DNA of 64,000 nucleotides. It comes from Allobosea sp. CRIB-10 (lineage in GTDB: Bacteria; Pseudomonadota; Alphaproteobacteria; Rhizobiales; Beijerinckiaceae). The stretch spans positions 1 to 64,000 of the forward strand of contig NZ_FOKP01000007.1 of NCBI RefSeq assembly GCF_900112185.1. The letters run 5' to 3'. Every line of letters starts with the position of its first letter. Within the stretch, counting starts at the first letter, position 1. The notes beneath the pieces were generated by a model. The model was not told the origin of the DNA, made no database searches, and was given only the letters and a program-made list of their open reading frames with translations. Made by a program: the position numbers and the translations under genes. Of the stretch, positions 18,232-26,919 are shown one piece after another.

Positions 18232-19200
18232 TCATTCCGCCTTGGCCTTCGCCGCCTTCAGCAACGGCGTCCAGCGGGCATGTTCCGCCTTGATGTGCGC
18301 CTTGTACTCCTCCGGCCCGAGCGGGGTCGGAACGGCGGCCTGCTGCGTCAGCTTGGACCGCAGCTCCGGATCGGCGAGGGTCGCGACGGCGGCCTGGTGG
18401 ATCCGCGCGATCAGGGCGGGCGGCGTCCTGGCCGGGGCGGAGAGGCCGATCCAGTTGACCATCTCGTAGCCTGGCACGGCTTCGGAGATCGCCGGGATGG
18501 TCGGTGCGAGCGGCGAGCGTTTGGCGGTGGCGACGCCGAGGATGCGGATCCGGCCGCTCTCGCCGAGCGGCAGGAGCACGGGGCCGGTGCCGATCGTTGC
18601 ATCGATCCGGCCGGCGAGGAAATCCCCCATCATCGGCCCGCCGCCGCGATAGGGCACATGGACGACGTTGATCCCAGTCAGCGCCTGCAACAGGAGAAGC
18701 GCGACATGGCTCGGCGAGCCGATGCCCGATGAGGAGAAGGTGATCGCGCCCGGCCGGGCGCGGGCATCGTCGATCAGGTCCTCGACGCTCTTCCAGGGCC
18801 GGTCGACCGGCACGGCGAGTACGTCGAGGATCGAGCAGAGCAGGGCGATCGGCGCGAAATCCTTCTGGGGGTCGAAGGGCAGCCGGTCATAGATCGTCGG
18901 GTTGATCGTCTCGGGGCCCGGTGTCGCCAGCATCAAGGTATAGCCGTCCGGGTCGGCCTGGGCGACGCTGGCGGCGGCGAGGTTGCCGCCGGCTCCCGCG
19001 CGGTTCTCGACATAGATCGTCTGTCCGAGACGCTCGCCGAGGCCTGGCGCGATCAGGCGGCCGACGATGTCGGTCGCGCCGCCGGCCGCAAAGCCGACGA
19101 CGAGGCGGATCGGGCGTGTCGGCCAGGTCTCGCCCTGCGCTGCGGCCGGGCCGATGAGGCCGAGCCCGGCAAGGCCGGTGAGGAAGCTTCTGCGTTGCAT
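18232..19200 (-). CDS. Bug/TctC-type tripartite tricarboxylate-transporter binding protein
   Basis: The protein has 322 residues. The signal peptide MQRRSFLTGLAGLGLIGPAA has a twin-arginine-like RRSFL. Family features are WPTRPIRLVVGFAAGGATD, VENRAGAGGNLAAASVA and VPYRGGGPMMGDFLAGR. It binds a carboxylate in the periplasm. No TctA or TctB membrane subunit is in the window, which is common for Bug proteins. It follows the M20 amidohydrolase gene with only a 12-bp gap, so the bound ligand is probably the substrate or product of that enzyme. Confidence 0.93.
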   Translation of the reverse strand: MQRRSFLTGLAGLGLIGPAAAQGETWPTRPIRLVVGFAAGGATDIVGRLIAPGLGERLGQTIYVENRAGAGGNLAAASVAQADPDGYTLMLATPGPETINPTIYDRLPFDPQKDFAPIALLCSILDVLAVPVDRPWKSVEDLIDDARARPGAITFSSSGIGSPSHVALLLLQALTGINVVHVPYRGGGPMMGDFLAGRIDATIGTGPVLLPLGESGRIRILGVATAKRSPLAPTIPAISEAVPGYEMVNWIGLSAPARTPPALIARIHQAAVATLADPELRSKLTQQAAVPTPLGPEEYKAHIKAEHARWTPLLKAAKAKAE

Positions 19201-19212
19201 CGGACCATTCCC

Positions 19213-20406
19213 CTAGGCTGCGAGCTGCAGTTCGCGCCGGACCAGCGTGACCCAATAGGCCGAGCCGAGCGTCAGAAGCGCGTCGTTGAAATCGTAATGC
19301 GGGGTGTGGACGTGATGCAGGGCGCCGTCCGGCGCGAAACCGTTGCCGATCAGCATGAAGGCGCCCGGCGTCTCGCGCAGCATGAAGGCGAAGTCCTCGG
19401 CCGCCGTGATCTGGGGAAACTCGCGCTCGACCGCGCCCTCGCCGAACACGGTCGCGACGGCATCGGCGGCCCGGATGGTCTCGTCGCGGCTGTTGACGAG
19501 GGGCGGATAGTGCGAGGCGATCGTCACCTCGACCTGGCAGTTATGGGCGCTGGCGGCGGCTTCGGCGAGCTCGTGGAGACGGCGGATCGCGATGTCGCGG
19601 ATCTCGGGACGGTACGTCCGCATCGTGCCCGCAAGACGAACCTCGGCCGGAATGTTGTTCGGCGCATCCGGCGCGCCGCCGCCGATATGCCCGACGCTGA
19701 TCACCGCCGTCTCGTGGCCGGGGATGTTGCGGCCGATCACGCTCTGGAGGGTGAGCACGAACTGGGCCTGCGCCATCGTGGGATCGGTGGCGCGGTGCGG
19801 GCGCCCGCCATGGCCGCCGGTGCCACAGAACAGCACGCGCCAATCGTCCATCGCCGCCAGCATCGGGCCGACGCGGATGCCGAAACGCCCGAGTTCGAGC
19901 CCCGGCTCGTTGTGCAGGCCATAGACGGCCCGGCAGGGAAAGCGGTCGAACAGTCCCTGCTCGACCATCAGCCTGCCGCCGCCGGCGCCTTCCTCGGCCG
20001 GCTGGAAGATGAAGTGCACGGTGCCAGCGAAATCGGGGTCCGAAGCGAGATGGCGGGCCGCGCCGAGCAGCATTGCCGTATGGCCGTCATGACCGCAGGC
20101 GTGCATCACGCCGTCATGGACCGAGGCGTAAGGCAGGCCGGTCGCCTCGTGGATCGGCAGGGCATCCATGTCGGCACGCAGGCCGATCGTGCCGGCGCCG
20201 GGATCGCGACCGCGCAAGGTGCCGACCACGCCGGTCCCGGCAAGGCCTTCGCTGACCTCGATGCCCCAGCCGCGCAACTGCTCGGCTACGATCGCGGCGG
20301 TGCGGAACTCCTTGAAGGCGAGCTCTGGATGGCGATGCAGATCATGTCTGATCGCCATGATCTCAGCCTCCTGCGCGCGCAGGGCGTCGAGAAGCGGTGT
20401 GGTCAT
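19213..20406 (-). CDS. M20-family amidohydrolase (hippurate hydrolase-like)
   Basis: The protein has 397 residues from the ATG at 20406, which follows AGGAGG. It is a zinc or manganese amidohydrolase with RHDLHRHPELAFKE, RADMDALPIHEATG, the metal cluster HACGHDGHTAM, QPAEEGAGGG and TAAEDFAFM. The family removes acyl groups from amino acids (N-acyl amino acids, hippurate, indoleacetyl amino acids). It is divergent from a LysR gene and shares its promoter region, and is followed by a Bug protein. Confidence 0.92.
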   Translation of the reverse strand: MTTPLLDALRAQEAEIMAIRHDLHRHPELAFKEFRTAAIVAEQLRGWGIEVSEGLAGTGVVGTLRGRDPGAGTIGLRADMDALPIHEATGLPYASVHDGVMHACGHDGHTAMLLGAARHLASDPDFAGTVHFIFQPAEEGAGGGRLMVEQGLFDRFPCRAVYGLHNEPGLELGRFGIRVGPMLAAMDDWRVLFCGTGGHGGRPHRATDPTMAQAQFVLTLQSVIGRNIPGHETAVISVGHIGGGAPDAPNNIPAEVRLAGTMRTYRPEIRDIAIRRLHELAEAAASAHNCQVEVTIASHYPPLVNSRDETIRAADAVATVFGEGAVEREFPQITAAEDFAFMLRETPGAFMLIGNGFAPDGALHHVHTPHYDFNDALLTLGSAYWVTLVRRELQLAA

Positions 20407-20456
20407 CGCGGTCGGCCTCCTGGGAGGCAAGCTCCCATCGCCGTCGTCGGACATAA

Positions 20457-20493
20457 AATACATTTTGTTTTCAACTTAATGTATTAAATGTAT
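20457..20493. promoter_or_regulatory. divergent LysR-type operator and promoter
   Basis: AATACATT (20457-20464) and AATGTATT (20478-20485) are perfect inverted arms 13 bases apart, and AAATGTAT (20486-20493) adds a tandem copy of the right arm. The element is very AT-rich in a GC-rich background. It covers the first possible ATG of the LysR gene (20488), which favours the next ATG at 20503. Confidence 0.65.
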
Positions 20494-20502
20494 GTTTCAG
20501 CG

Positions 20503-21432
20503 ATGCAGGATTTCACGCTGAAGCAGCTTCGCTACATCGTCACGACGGCCATCAACCGTTCGATCGCGGATGCTGCGGAGGCGCAGGCGATCTCCGCCTC
20601 CTCGATCCGCGAGGCGATCGCCTTCGCCGAGGCCAAGCTCGCAGCGCCGCTGTTTCGCCGGACGCCGTCGCGCGGGGTGGAACTGACGGCGGAGGGCCGG
20701 CATTTCGTCGCTCTGGCGGAGCAGTTCCTGGCGACGCATGACGCCTTCGAGCACGCCGCCTTGCGTATTCCGCACGAATGGCAAACGGAGATGCGGATCG
20801 GCGTCGTCGCCACAGCCGCCGCGATGGTCATCCCGGCTCTGCTCGTCGACATCGCGGCCCGGGCGCCGCAGGCGCGGTTCCGAGTGGACGAGATGAGTTC
20901 CGAGGAGGTCGCCGCGCGGGTGAAATCGGGCGAGCTTCTCGCCGGCCTCGCCTTCAACGACGCGATGACGCAGGACCTCGCCTTCGTCGAGATCGTAAGG
21001 GCGCCGATCCATGTCGGCCTGCATCGCGACCATCCGTTCGCGGAAGCCGCCTCGATCAGGCTCGCGCAGCTTCGGGACGAGCCCTATATCCTGCTCGATT
21101 TTGCTGGCGCGCGCGCCTATTACGCCGGCCTGTTCGAGCAATCCGGCTTCAGGCCGGCGCTGCGCTATGTCGTGAACTCGCGCGAGCTGGCGAGCGAGCT
21201 CGTTGCGGAAGGCCTGGGCTACTCGCTGTTCAACATGCCGCCTTCGCGGCGGATGCGGGCGGCGGAGACGATGGTGCGCGTCCCCCTCGACACCGGCTAT
21301 TGGTGCCCGAGCTTCGGGCTGTTCTATGCGCGGCAATACCGGGACATGCCGATGATCCGCGAGTTGGTCGGCGCGATCCGGCGGCTGCGCCACAAAGGCG
21401 GGATCGAGAGTGATCTCGCCCCGTTCGGTTGA
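20503..21432 (+). CDS. LysR-family transcriptional regulator
   Basis: The protein has 309 residues from MQDFTLKQLRYIV, or 314 from the ATG at 20488, which lies inside the palindromic operator. The N-terminal winged HTH (about 1-60) reads SIADAAEAQAISASSIREAI and KLAAPLFRRTPSRGVELT. The effector domain follows. It is divergent from the M20 amidohydrolase and Bug genes and probably controls them. The HTH is slightly unusual (ISASSIREAIAFAEAKL) for the family. Confidence 0.9.
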   Translation: MQDFTLKQLRYIVTTAINRSIADAAEAQAISASSIREAIAFAEAKLAAPLFRRTPSRGVELTAEGRHFVALAEQFLATHDAFEHAALRIPHEWQTEMRIGVVATAAAMVIPALLVDIAARAPQARFRVDEMSSEEVAARVKSGELLAGLAFNDAMTQDLAFVEIVRAPIHVGLHRDHPFAEAASIRLAQLRDEPYILLDFAGARAYYAGLFEQSGFRPALRYVVNSRELASELVAEGLGYSLFNMPPSRRMRAAETMVRVPLDTGYWCPSFGLFYARQYRDMPMIRELVGAIRRLRHKGGIESDLAPFG

Positions 21433-21492
21433 GGCCAGCCATCCGCCTCCGGTGCCCGCCCGCACCGACCGCCCGCCTGATCGAGGAGCGCC

Positions 21493-22449
21493 CTAACCCT
21501 TCGCCGGCGGCGTGCCGTGGGTGTGGAAGCTCTCGATCGTCTTCAGCCCCCAGGCCTGGCCCTTCTTCCGCTCCTCTTCCGTCCAGGTCACCGTCTGCCA
21601 GTCCGGATCGAGGATCAGGCGCGCGCCGGCATTGGCGATCTCGACGCGGTTTCCGGCGGGCTCGTAGACATAGAGGAAGAAGGTCTGCTGCACCGCGTGC
21701 TTGTGCGGCCCTGTCTCGATGAAGACGCCGTTCTCCAGGAAGAGATCGGCCGCCTCCAATATGTGCTCACGCTGGTCGACGGCATAGGTGACGTGGTGGA
21801 AGCGCCCGCGGGTCGGCGTGTGGTCGCGGGTATAGGCGATGTCGTAGCTCTTGTTGTTGACGGTGAACCAGCAGCCGCCGACATCGCCGGAATCGAGCAC
21901 GATCTGCTCGGTGACGCGGCTGCCCAGCGCCTTCGGCATGAAGTCGCGGATCGCCGCGACGTCCTGCGCCAGGAGATTGAGATGGTCGAGCCGGCGCACG
22001 GCGCAGCCGCGGCCATGATTGCGCTGCGCCTGGTTCTTCAGCGCCGGCCGCTCCTTCTCGGGAGCAACGTATTTGTTGGTCTCGAAATAGATCTCGAAGA
22101 CATGCTCGTCCGGATCGCGGAAGCGATAGGCCCGGCCATGGCCGAGGTCGCCGTCGCTCCAGCCGATGCCGCAGCCCATCGCCTCGATCGCCGCGACGCG
22201 GCGCAGGAGCGCCGTCTCGCTGCTGGCGCGGTAGCCGATATGGCCGACGCCCGTCGTCTTTGCCGCGGTGAGCTTCAGCGTGTGGAACTCATAGTCGTCC
22301 CAGGCGCGCAGATAGACGCTGTCGCCCTCACGCCCGCTCTCCGTCAATCCGAAGATCTCGACGAAGAAGTCGAGGCTTTCCTGCGGCTTGTCGGTGAAGA
22401 GCTCGACATGGCCGAGATGGGCGATATCGAAGCAGGGCTCGCTGCTCAT
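21493..22449 (-). CDS. extradiol ring-cleavage dioxygenase, type I (VOC fold, catechol 2,3-dioxygenase-like)
   Basis: The protein has 318 residues with two VOC modules. The first starts FDIAHLGHVELF. The second holds the likely Fe(II) ligands: His in RRLDHLNLLAQDV, His in GRFHHVTYAV and Glu in GNRVEIAN, the 2-His-1-Glu set of BphC-type enzymes. It shares ATGA with the MetE-like gene upstream, at the 3' end of the long aromatic-acid operon. The ring substrate is not readable, but a catechol derivative is expected. Confidence 0.88.
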   Translation of the reverse strand: MSSEPCFDIAHLGHVELFTDKPQESLDFFVEIFGLTESGREGDSVYLRAWDDYEFHTLKLTAAKTTGVGHIGYRASSETALLRRVAAIEAMGCGIGWSDGDLGHGRAYRFRDPDEHVFEIYFETNKYVAPEKERPALKNQAQRNHGRGCAVRRLDHLNLLAQDVAAIRDFMPKALGSRVTEQIVLDSGDVGGCWFTVNNKSYDIAYTRDHTPTRGRFHHVTYAVDQREHILEAADLFLENGVFIETGPHKHAVQQTFFLYVYEPAGNRVEIANAGARLILDPDWQTVTWTEEERKKGQAWGLKTIESFHTHGTPPAKG

Positions 22450-23555
22450 CCCCAGACTTCCCTGGCGACTTCGAGGATGCGCGAGAGCTTTGCCCATTGT
22501 TCGTCCTCGGCCAGCACATTGCCTTCCTCGGTCGAGGCGAAGCCGCATTGCGGCGACAGGCAGAGCTGCTCAAGCGGGGCGTATTTGGACGCTTCCTCGA
22601 TCCGGCGCTTGAGGTTGTCCTTGCTCTCGATCTCGCCGAATTTCGAGGTCACCAGCCCGAGCACGACCTGCTTGTCGCCCTTGGGCAGGAAGCGCAGCGG
22701 CTCGAAGCCGCCGGAGCGATCGTCGTCCCACTCCATGAAATAGCCGTCGACATCGATCTCGTTGAAGACCATCTCGGCGACCGGCTCGTAACCGCCCGAG
22801 GCGATGAAGGTCGACTTGAAGTTGCCGCGGCAGGTGTGGGTGGTGATCTGCATGTCGACGGGTTTGGCCTTCAGTGCCGCGTTGAGCACGTCGCGATAGA
22901 TGAAGACCAGTTGCTCGGGATCGTCCCCGCGCTCGGCCAGCATCTTGCGCTGTTCGGGATCGCAGAAATAGGACAGGCTGGTGTCGTCGAGCTGGAGATA
23001 GCGGCAGCCGGCATCGTAGAAGGCTTTGATCGCCTTGGCGTAGGCTTTGCCGAGATCGTCATAGTAATCCTCGATCCGCAGATAGGCGCTGGAATCGATC
23101 GCTTTCCGGCCGCCGCGATAGTGCAGCATGGACGGGCTCGGAATCGTCATCTTCGGCACCCGGCTGGTGACCGAGGCCAGGAACTTGAAATGGGCGAGAT
23201 GCGGGTGATCGTCCGGGAAGTCGAGCTTGCCGGTGACGCGGACCGCATGGCCCTTGGTGGTGACTCCCTTGAACTGGATGCCTGAATCGGTCTCGAAGCT
23301 GGTGACGCCGGAGAGGCCGTCGAGGAAGTCGAAATGCCAGAAGGCACGGCGGAACTCGCCATCGGTCACCGCCTGCAGACCGACCTCCTCCTGCTTGCGC
23401 ACGAGCTTCCTGATCTCCTCGTCCTCGATCGAAGTCAGCTCGGCCTGACCGATCTCACCGGCTGCGTGCTTGGCGCGGGCGTCCTTGACCGGCGCACTGC
23501 GCAGCAGGCTGCCGACCATGTCGCCCCGAAACGGCGGCTTCTGTCTCTGGCTCAT
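22446..23555 (-). CDS. cobalamin-independent methionine synthase family protein (MetE C-domain-like, YxjG group)
   Basis: The protein has 369 residues and corresponds to the C-terminal catalytic half of MetE only. Features are FRGDMVGSLLRSAPV, QLDDTSLSYF and THTCRGNFKS. CLSPQCGFAST carries the zinc-ligand Cys. Short MetE-like proteins of this group lack the folate-binding N-terminal half, and several are not methionine synthases. Here the gene sits between a branched-chain-type ABC transporter and a ring-cleavage dioxygenase, so a role in methyl or sulfur transfer from an aromatic substrate is possible. That is inference. Confidence 0.87.
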   Translation of the reverse strand: MSQRQKPPFRGDMVGSLLRSAPVKDARAKHAAGEIGQAELTSIEDEEIRKLVRKQEEVGLQAVTDGEFRRAFWHFDFLDGLSGVTSFETDSGIQFKGVTTKGHAVRVTGKLDFPDDHPHLAHFKFLASVTSRVPKMTIPSPSMLHYRGGRKAIDSSAYLRIEDYYDDLGKAYAKAIKAFYDAGCRYLQLDDTSLSYFCDPEQRKMLAERGDDPEQLVFIYRDVLNAALKAKPVDMQITTHTCRGNFKSTFIASGGYEPVAEMVFNEIDVDGYFMEWDDDRSGGFEPLRFLPKGDKQVVLGLVTSKFGEIESKDNLKRRIEEASKYAPLEQLCLSPQCGFASTEEGNVLAEDEQWAKLSRILEVAREVWG

Positions 23556-23587
23556 GGCGTTTCCTTTCCTTAGGTTCTGTCGTTGGT

Positions 23588-24295
23588 TCAGGCGGCGGCG
23601 AGGCCGAGATGGCGCTCCAGCCGTGTAGGGTCGGCGAGGAGCTCGGCACTCCCCGCGGTAAGGACGACGCGGCCGCGCTCGAGCACGATCGCCTCGTCGG
23701 TGAGCTCCAGGATCTTGCGGGCGTGCTGCTCGATCACGATTGCCGACAGCCCCTCCTCGCGGACGAGGCGCTTCAGGGCGCGCAGCAATTCCTCGACGAT
23801 GATCGGAGCGAGCCCCTCTGTCGGCTCGTCGAGCAGCAGCAGCTTGGGATTGAGCATCAGCGCCCGGCCGATCGCCAGCATCTGCTGCTCGCCGCCGGAG
23901 AGCTGGTTGCCGAGATTGGCCTTGCGCTCGGCGAGGCGCGGGAACATCGAAAAGACGCGCTCGGTCGTCCAGGCGCCCGGCGTCGCGACGGCGGTGAGGT
24001 TCTCCAGCACGGTCAGCGATTTGAAGATGTTGCGCTCCTGCGGCACCCAGCCGATGCCGGCATGGGCGCGCTGCTCGGGCGAGGCTGTGGTGAGGTCGCG
24101 CCCGGCGAGCACGATCCGGCCGCCGCGGCGACGGGTGACGCCGATAATGCTGTTGACCAGCGTCGTCTTACCGACGCCGTTGCGGCCGAGCAGCGCCAGC
24201 GAGCGCCCCTCGGCGAGCGAAAGATCGATGTCGAACAACACCTGGGCCTCGCCATAGCCGGCGCTGAGGCGTTCGACCTTGAGGAGCTCAGCCAT
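23588..24295 (-). CDS. livF: branched-chain-type ABC transporter ATP-binding protein LivF
   Basis: The protein has 235 residues. The start at 24295 is preferred because GGGGAG lies 7 bases upstream of it and only 1 base upstream of the ATG at 24301. It shows Walker A LLGRNGVGKTTL, signature LSGGEQQMLAIGRAL and Walker B LLLLDEPTEGLAP. It is the second ATPase of the LivKHMGF set and overlaps the LivG stop. In this operon the transporter most likely imports an aromatic or dicarboxylic acid rather than leucine. Confidence 0.94.
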   Translation of the reverse strand: MAELLKVERLSAGYGEAQVLFDIDLSLAEGRSLALLGRNGVGKTTLVNSIIGVTRRRGGRIVLAGRDLTTASPEQRAHAGIGWVPQERNIFKSLTVLENLTAVATPGAWTTERVFSMFPRLAERKANLGNQLSGGEQQMLAIGRALMLNPKLLLLDEPTEGLAPIIVEELLRALKRLVREEGLSAIVIEQHARKILELTDEAIVLERGRVVLTAGSAELLADPTRLERHLGLAAA

Positions 24296-25040
24296 CGCCA
24301 TGCTCCCCGAGATAGGCGGCGCGAACGGCTGGATCATTGGCGATCTCGCTCGGCGTACCGTCGGCGAGCAGGCGGCCATTGACCAGCACGGTGATCCGGG
24401 TCGCGAAGCGGAAGACGAGGTCCATGTCGTGCTCGATCAGCAGGACCGAGACATCCTCCGGCAGCCCGGCGACCGTCGCCATCAGTTCGCGCCGCTCGGC
24501 CTCGGGCACGCCCGCCGCCGGCTCGTCGAGCAGGAGCACGCTCGGCCTCGCGGCGAAGGCGGCGGCGATCTCGATCTGGCGCTGCTTGCCATAGGGCAAG
24601 GTCGCGATGCGCTCGTCCATGATGTCGTCGAGCCTGAAGCGCGCGAGGATCTCGGCCGTCTCGGCGACGAGCTCGGCGTCACGGTCGAGCGCGCGCAAGG
24701 GCCGCCGGCCGCGGCCGAGCCGCTCCGAGGTGACGAGCGCGATCATCTCGACCGGCGTCATCGTCGCAAAGAGCTGGTTGATCTGGAAGGTCCGCGCCAG
24801 CCCGCGCCCGACCCGGGTCTCGCGCGGCAGAGCGGTGATGTCCTCGCCCATCAATTCGACCCGGCCGGAGCTCGGCCGCAGCACCCCGGTGAGTTGGTTG
24901 ACAAAGGTGGTCTTGCCGGCGCCATTCGGGCCGATCAGCGCATGGCGCGCGCCCTTCGCCAGTGTGAAGTCGACATGGTCGGTCGCGGTGATGCCGCCGA
25001 AGCTCTTGCACAGGTCGAAGGTCTGGAGCGCGACGCTCAT
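24288..25040 (-). CDS. livG: branched-chain-type ABC transporter ATP-binding protein LivG
   Basis: The protein has 250 residues from MSVALQTFDLCKSFGG, overlapping the LivM stop by ATGA. It shows Walker A LIGPNGAGKTTF, signature LPYGKQRQIEIAAAFA (a YG instead of the usual SGG, normal in LivG), Walker B LLLDEPAAGVPEAE and the C-terminal extension typical of BCA ATPases. It partners LivF on the LivH-LivM channel. Confidence 0.94.
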   Translation of the reverse strand: MSVALQTFDLCKSFGGITATDHVDFTLAKGARHALIGPNGAGKTTFVNQLTGVLRPSSGRVELMGEDITALPRETRVGRGLARTFQINQLFATMTPVEMIALVTSERLGRGRRPLRALDRDAELVAETAEILARFRLDDIMDERIATLPYGKQRQIEIAAAFAARPSVLLLDEPAAGVPEAERRELMATVAGLPEDVSVLLIEHDMDLVFRFATRITVLVNGRLLADGTPSEIANDPAVRAAYLGEHGDG

Positions 25041-26044
25041 GTCGGCGACCTCCGGCCGAAGCGCGTGATCCGGCTCACCACTGCCTTGATGCCGCCGTGG
25101 ATCAGCTCGCGGCCGCCGAGGACGAACAGGACAAGGAACAGCCCGATCCAGAACATCCAGTATTGCGGCGTGAAGCTGGCGATCACGTCCTGCAGTAATT
25201 TGAAGGCAACCGCGCCGATCAGGCCGCCATAGAGATAGCCGGCGCCGCCGATGATCAGCACCAGCATCAGATCGGCCGAGCGATGGAAGGCGAGCACGTC
25301 GAGCGAGACGAATTGCGTGGTCTGGGCGAGCAGCGCCCCGGCCGCGCCGGCATAGGCCGCCGCCAGCGTATAGACCGCGACCAGCCGCCAGTGCAGCGGC
25401 ACGCCGGACGCGGAAGCGCGCAGCGGGTTGTCGCGGATCGCTCGCAAAGACAGGCCGAACGGTGAGCCGACGATGCGCCGCGCCAGCACGAACAGCACGA
25501 ACAGCACGGCGAGCGAATAGAGATAGGCGACGCTGCCGAAGATATCGAACTCGAACAGGCCGAGCACCGGCCCCATCATGATGCCCTGCAGGCCGTCGGC
25601 GCCACCAGTGAGCCACCCCAGTGAGTTCGCCAGCTCCCCCAGGATCAGCGCGACACCGAGCGTCACCATCAGGCGCGTCAGGTCGCTGCCGCGCAGGATC
25701 AGCGGGCTGGTGAGCAGACCGAGCAGGCCAGCGGCGCCCATCCCGACGGCGAGACCCGCCAGCGGATCGGCGCTGGCATGCTTGGCGAAGAGCCCGGCGG
25801 CATAGGCGCCGAAGCCGAAGAAGGCGGCATGCCCCAACGAGACGATGCCGGCATAGCCGAGGATCAGGTCGAGCGAGAGCGCGAACAGCCCGAGGATCGC
25901 GATCTCGTTGAGGATCAGCAGCTGGCGCGGCAGCAGGAAGAAGGCCGCCAGTGCCAGGATCCAGAACACGATCTCGGCCGGATGCCAGCGCCGTGCGCCA
26001 TAAAGCGAGCGCCGGACGCGCGCCTCGATGCTGTCGGCCTTCAT
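25037..26044 (-). CDS. livM: branched-chain-type ABC transporter permease LivM
   Basis: The protein has 335 residues with about nine hydrophobic segments. The family stretch LGYAGIVSLGHAAFFGFGAY lies near residues 63-82 and the EAA-like loop SLRAIRDNPLRASASGV near 207. It overlaps both LivH and LivG by ATGA. It forms the inner-membrane channel with LivH. Confidence 0.94.
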   Translation of the reverse strand: MKADSIEARVRRSLYGARRWHPAEIVFWILALAAFFLLPRQLLILNEIAILGLFALSLDLILGYAGIVSLGHAAFFGFGAYAAGLFAKHASADPLAGLAVGMGAAGLLGLLTSPLILRGSDLTRLMVTLGVALILGELANSLGWLTGGADGLQGIMMGPVLGLFEFDIFGSVAYLYSLAVLFVLFVLARRIVGSPFGLSLRAIRDNPLRASASGVPLHWRLVAVYTLAAAYAGAAGALLAQTTQFVSLDVLAFHRSADLMLVLIIGGAGYLYGGLIGAVAFKLLQDVIASFTPQYWMFWIGLFLVLFVLGGRELIHGGIKAVVSRITRFGRRSPT

Positions 26045-26898
26045 GCCCGGCTCCTCGCGAAGAGCCCGTGCGGCCTTGTGATCAGCAGGACGACCATCAG
26101 CGCGTAGATGATGAAGGCGCCGAGCTGCGGCACCAGGTACTTGCCGCCGACATCGGCGACCCCGAGCAGCATCGCCGCGAAGAACGGGCCCGAGATGGTC
26201 GAGGTGCCGCCGACGGTCACGACGATCAGGAAGTAGATCATGAACTTCAGCGGGAAGGTCGGGTCGAGCCCCATCAATTCAATGCCGAGCGCGCCGCCGA
26301 GGCCGGCAAGGCCGGAACCAAACGCAAAGGTCAGCGCGAACAGGCGGTTGACCGGGATGCCAAGCCCGCGTGCCACCCTGGTATCGTCGACCGCGGCGCG
26401 CAGCCGGCTGCCGAAGCGGGTGCGGGTGAAGGCCCATTGCATCGCAAAGGCCAACACGCCGCAGAGCACGATGATGAAGAGCCGGTAGCGGCCGATGCCG
26501 ATCCCGACGACGTCGAAGCGCCCGCTCAGCCAGGCCGGCAGCTGCACGAATTGCTGGCTCGAGCCCATCAGGTAATCGGCACCGGCGACGGCCATGAACA
26601 CCAGCCCGATCGAGAACATCACCTGGTCGAGATGGCTCTTGGCGTACATCGGCCGGTAGACCAGCCGCTCCAGCACCAAGCCCGCGAGCGCGGCGGCGAG
26701 GAAGGCGGCCGGCAGCGCCCACAGGAACGGCAGGCCGAGCCGCTGCATCGCCAGCACGGTGACATAGCCGCCGAACATGGCGAAGGCGCCATGGGCGAGG
26801 TTGACGAAGTTCATCAACCCCATGGTCACGGACAACCCACAGGCCAGCACGAACAGGATCATGCCGTAGGCGACACCGTCGAACAGGATGGTGAGCAC
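26041..26898 (-). CDS. livH: branched-chain-type ABC transporter permease LivH
   Basis: The protein has 285 residues and is highly hydrophobic. It starts MLTILFDGVAYGMILFVLA and carries MGLMNFVNLAHGAFAMFGGY, the LivH signature, and RAAVDDTRVARGLGIPVNRL as the coupling loop. It follows livK with a 21-bp gap and overlaps livM by ATGA. Confidence 0.94.
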   Translation of the reverse strand: MLTILFDGVAYGMILFVLACGLSVTMGLMNFVNLAHGAFAMFGGYVTVLAMQRLGLPFLWALPAAFLAAALAGLVLERLVYRPMYAKSHLDQVMFSIGLVFMAVAGADYLMGSSQQFVQLPAWLSGRFDVVGIGIGRYRLFIIVLCGVLAFAMQWAFTRTRFGSRLRAAVDDTRVARGLGIPVNRLFALTFAFGSGLAGLGGALGIELMGLDPTFPLKFMIYFLIVVTVGGTSTISGPFFAAMLLGVADVGGKYLVPQLGAFIIYALMVVLLITRPHGLFARSRA

Positions 26899-26919
26899 GT
26901 CGGGTCCGCCCTGGCCGAC

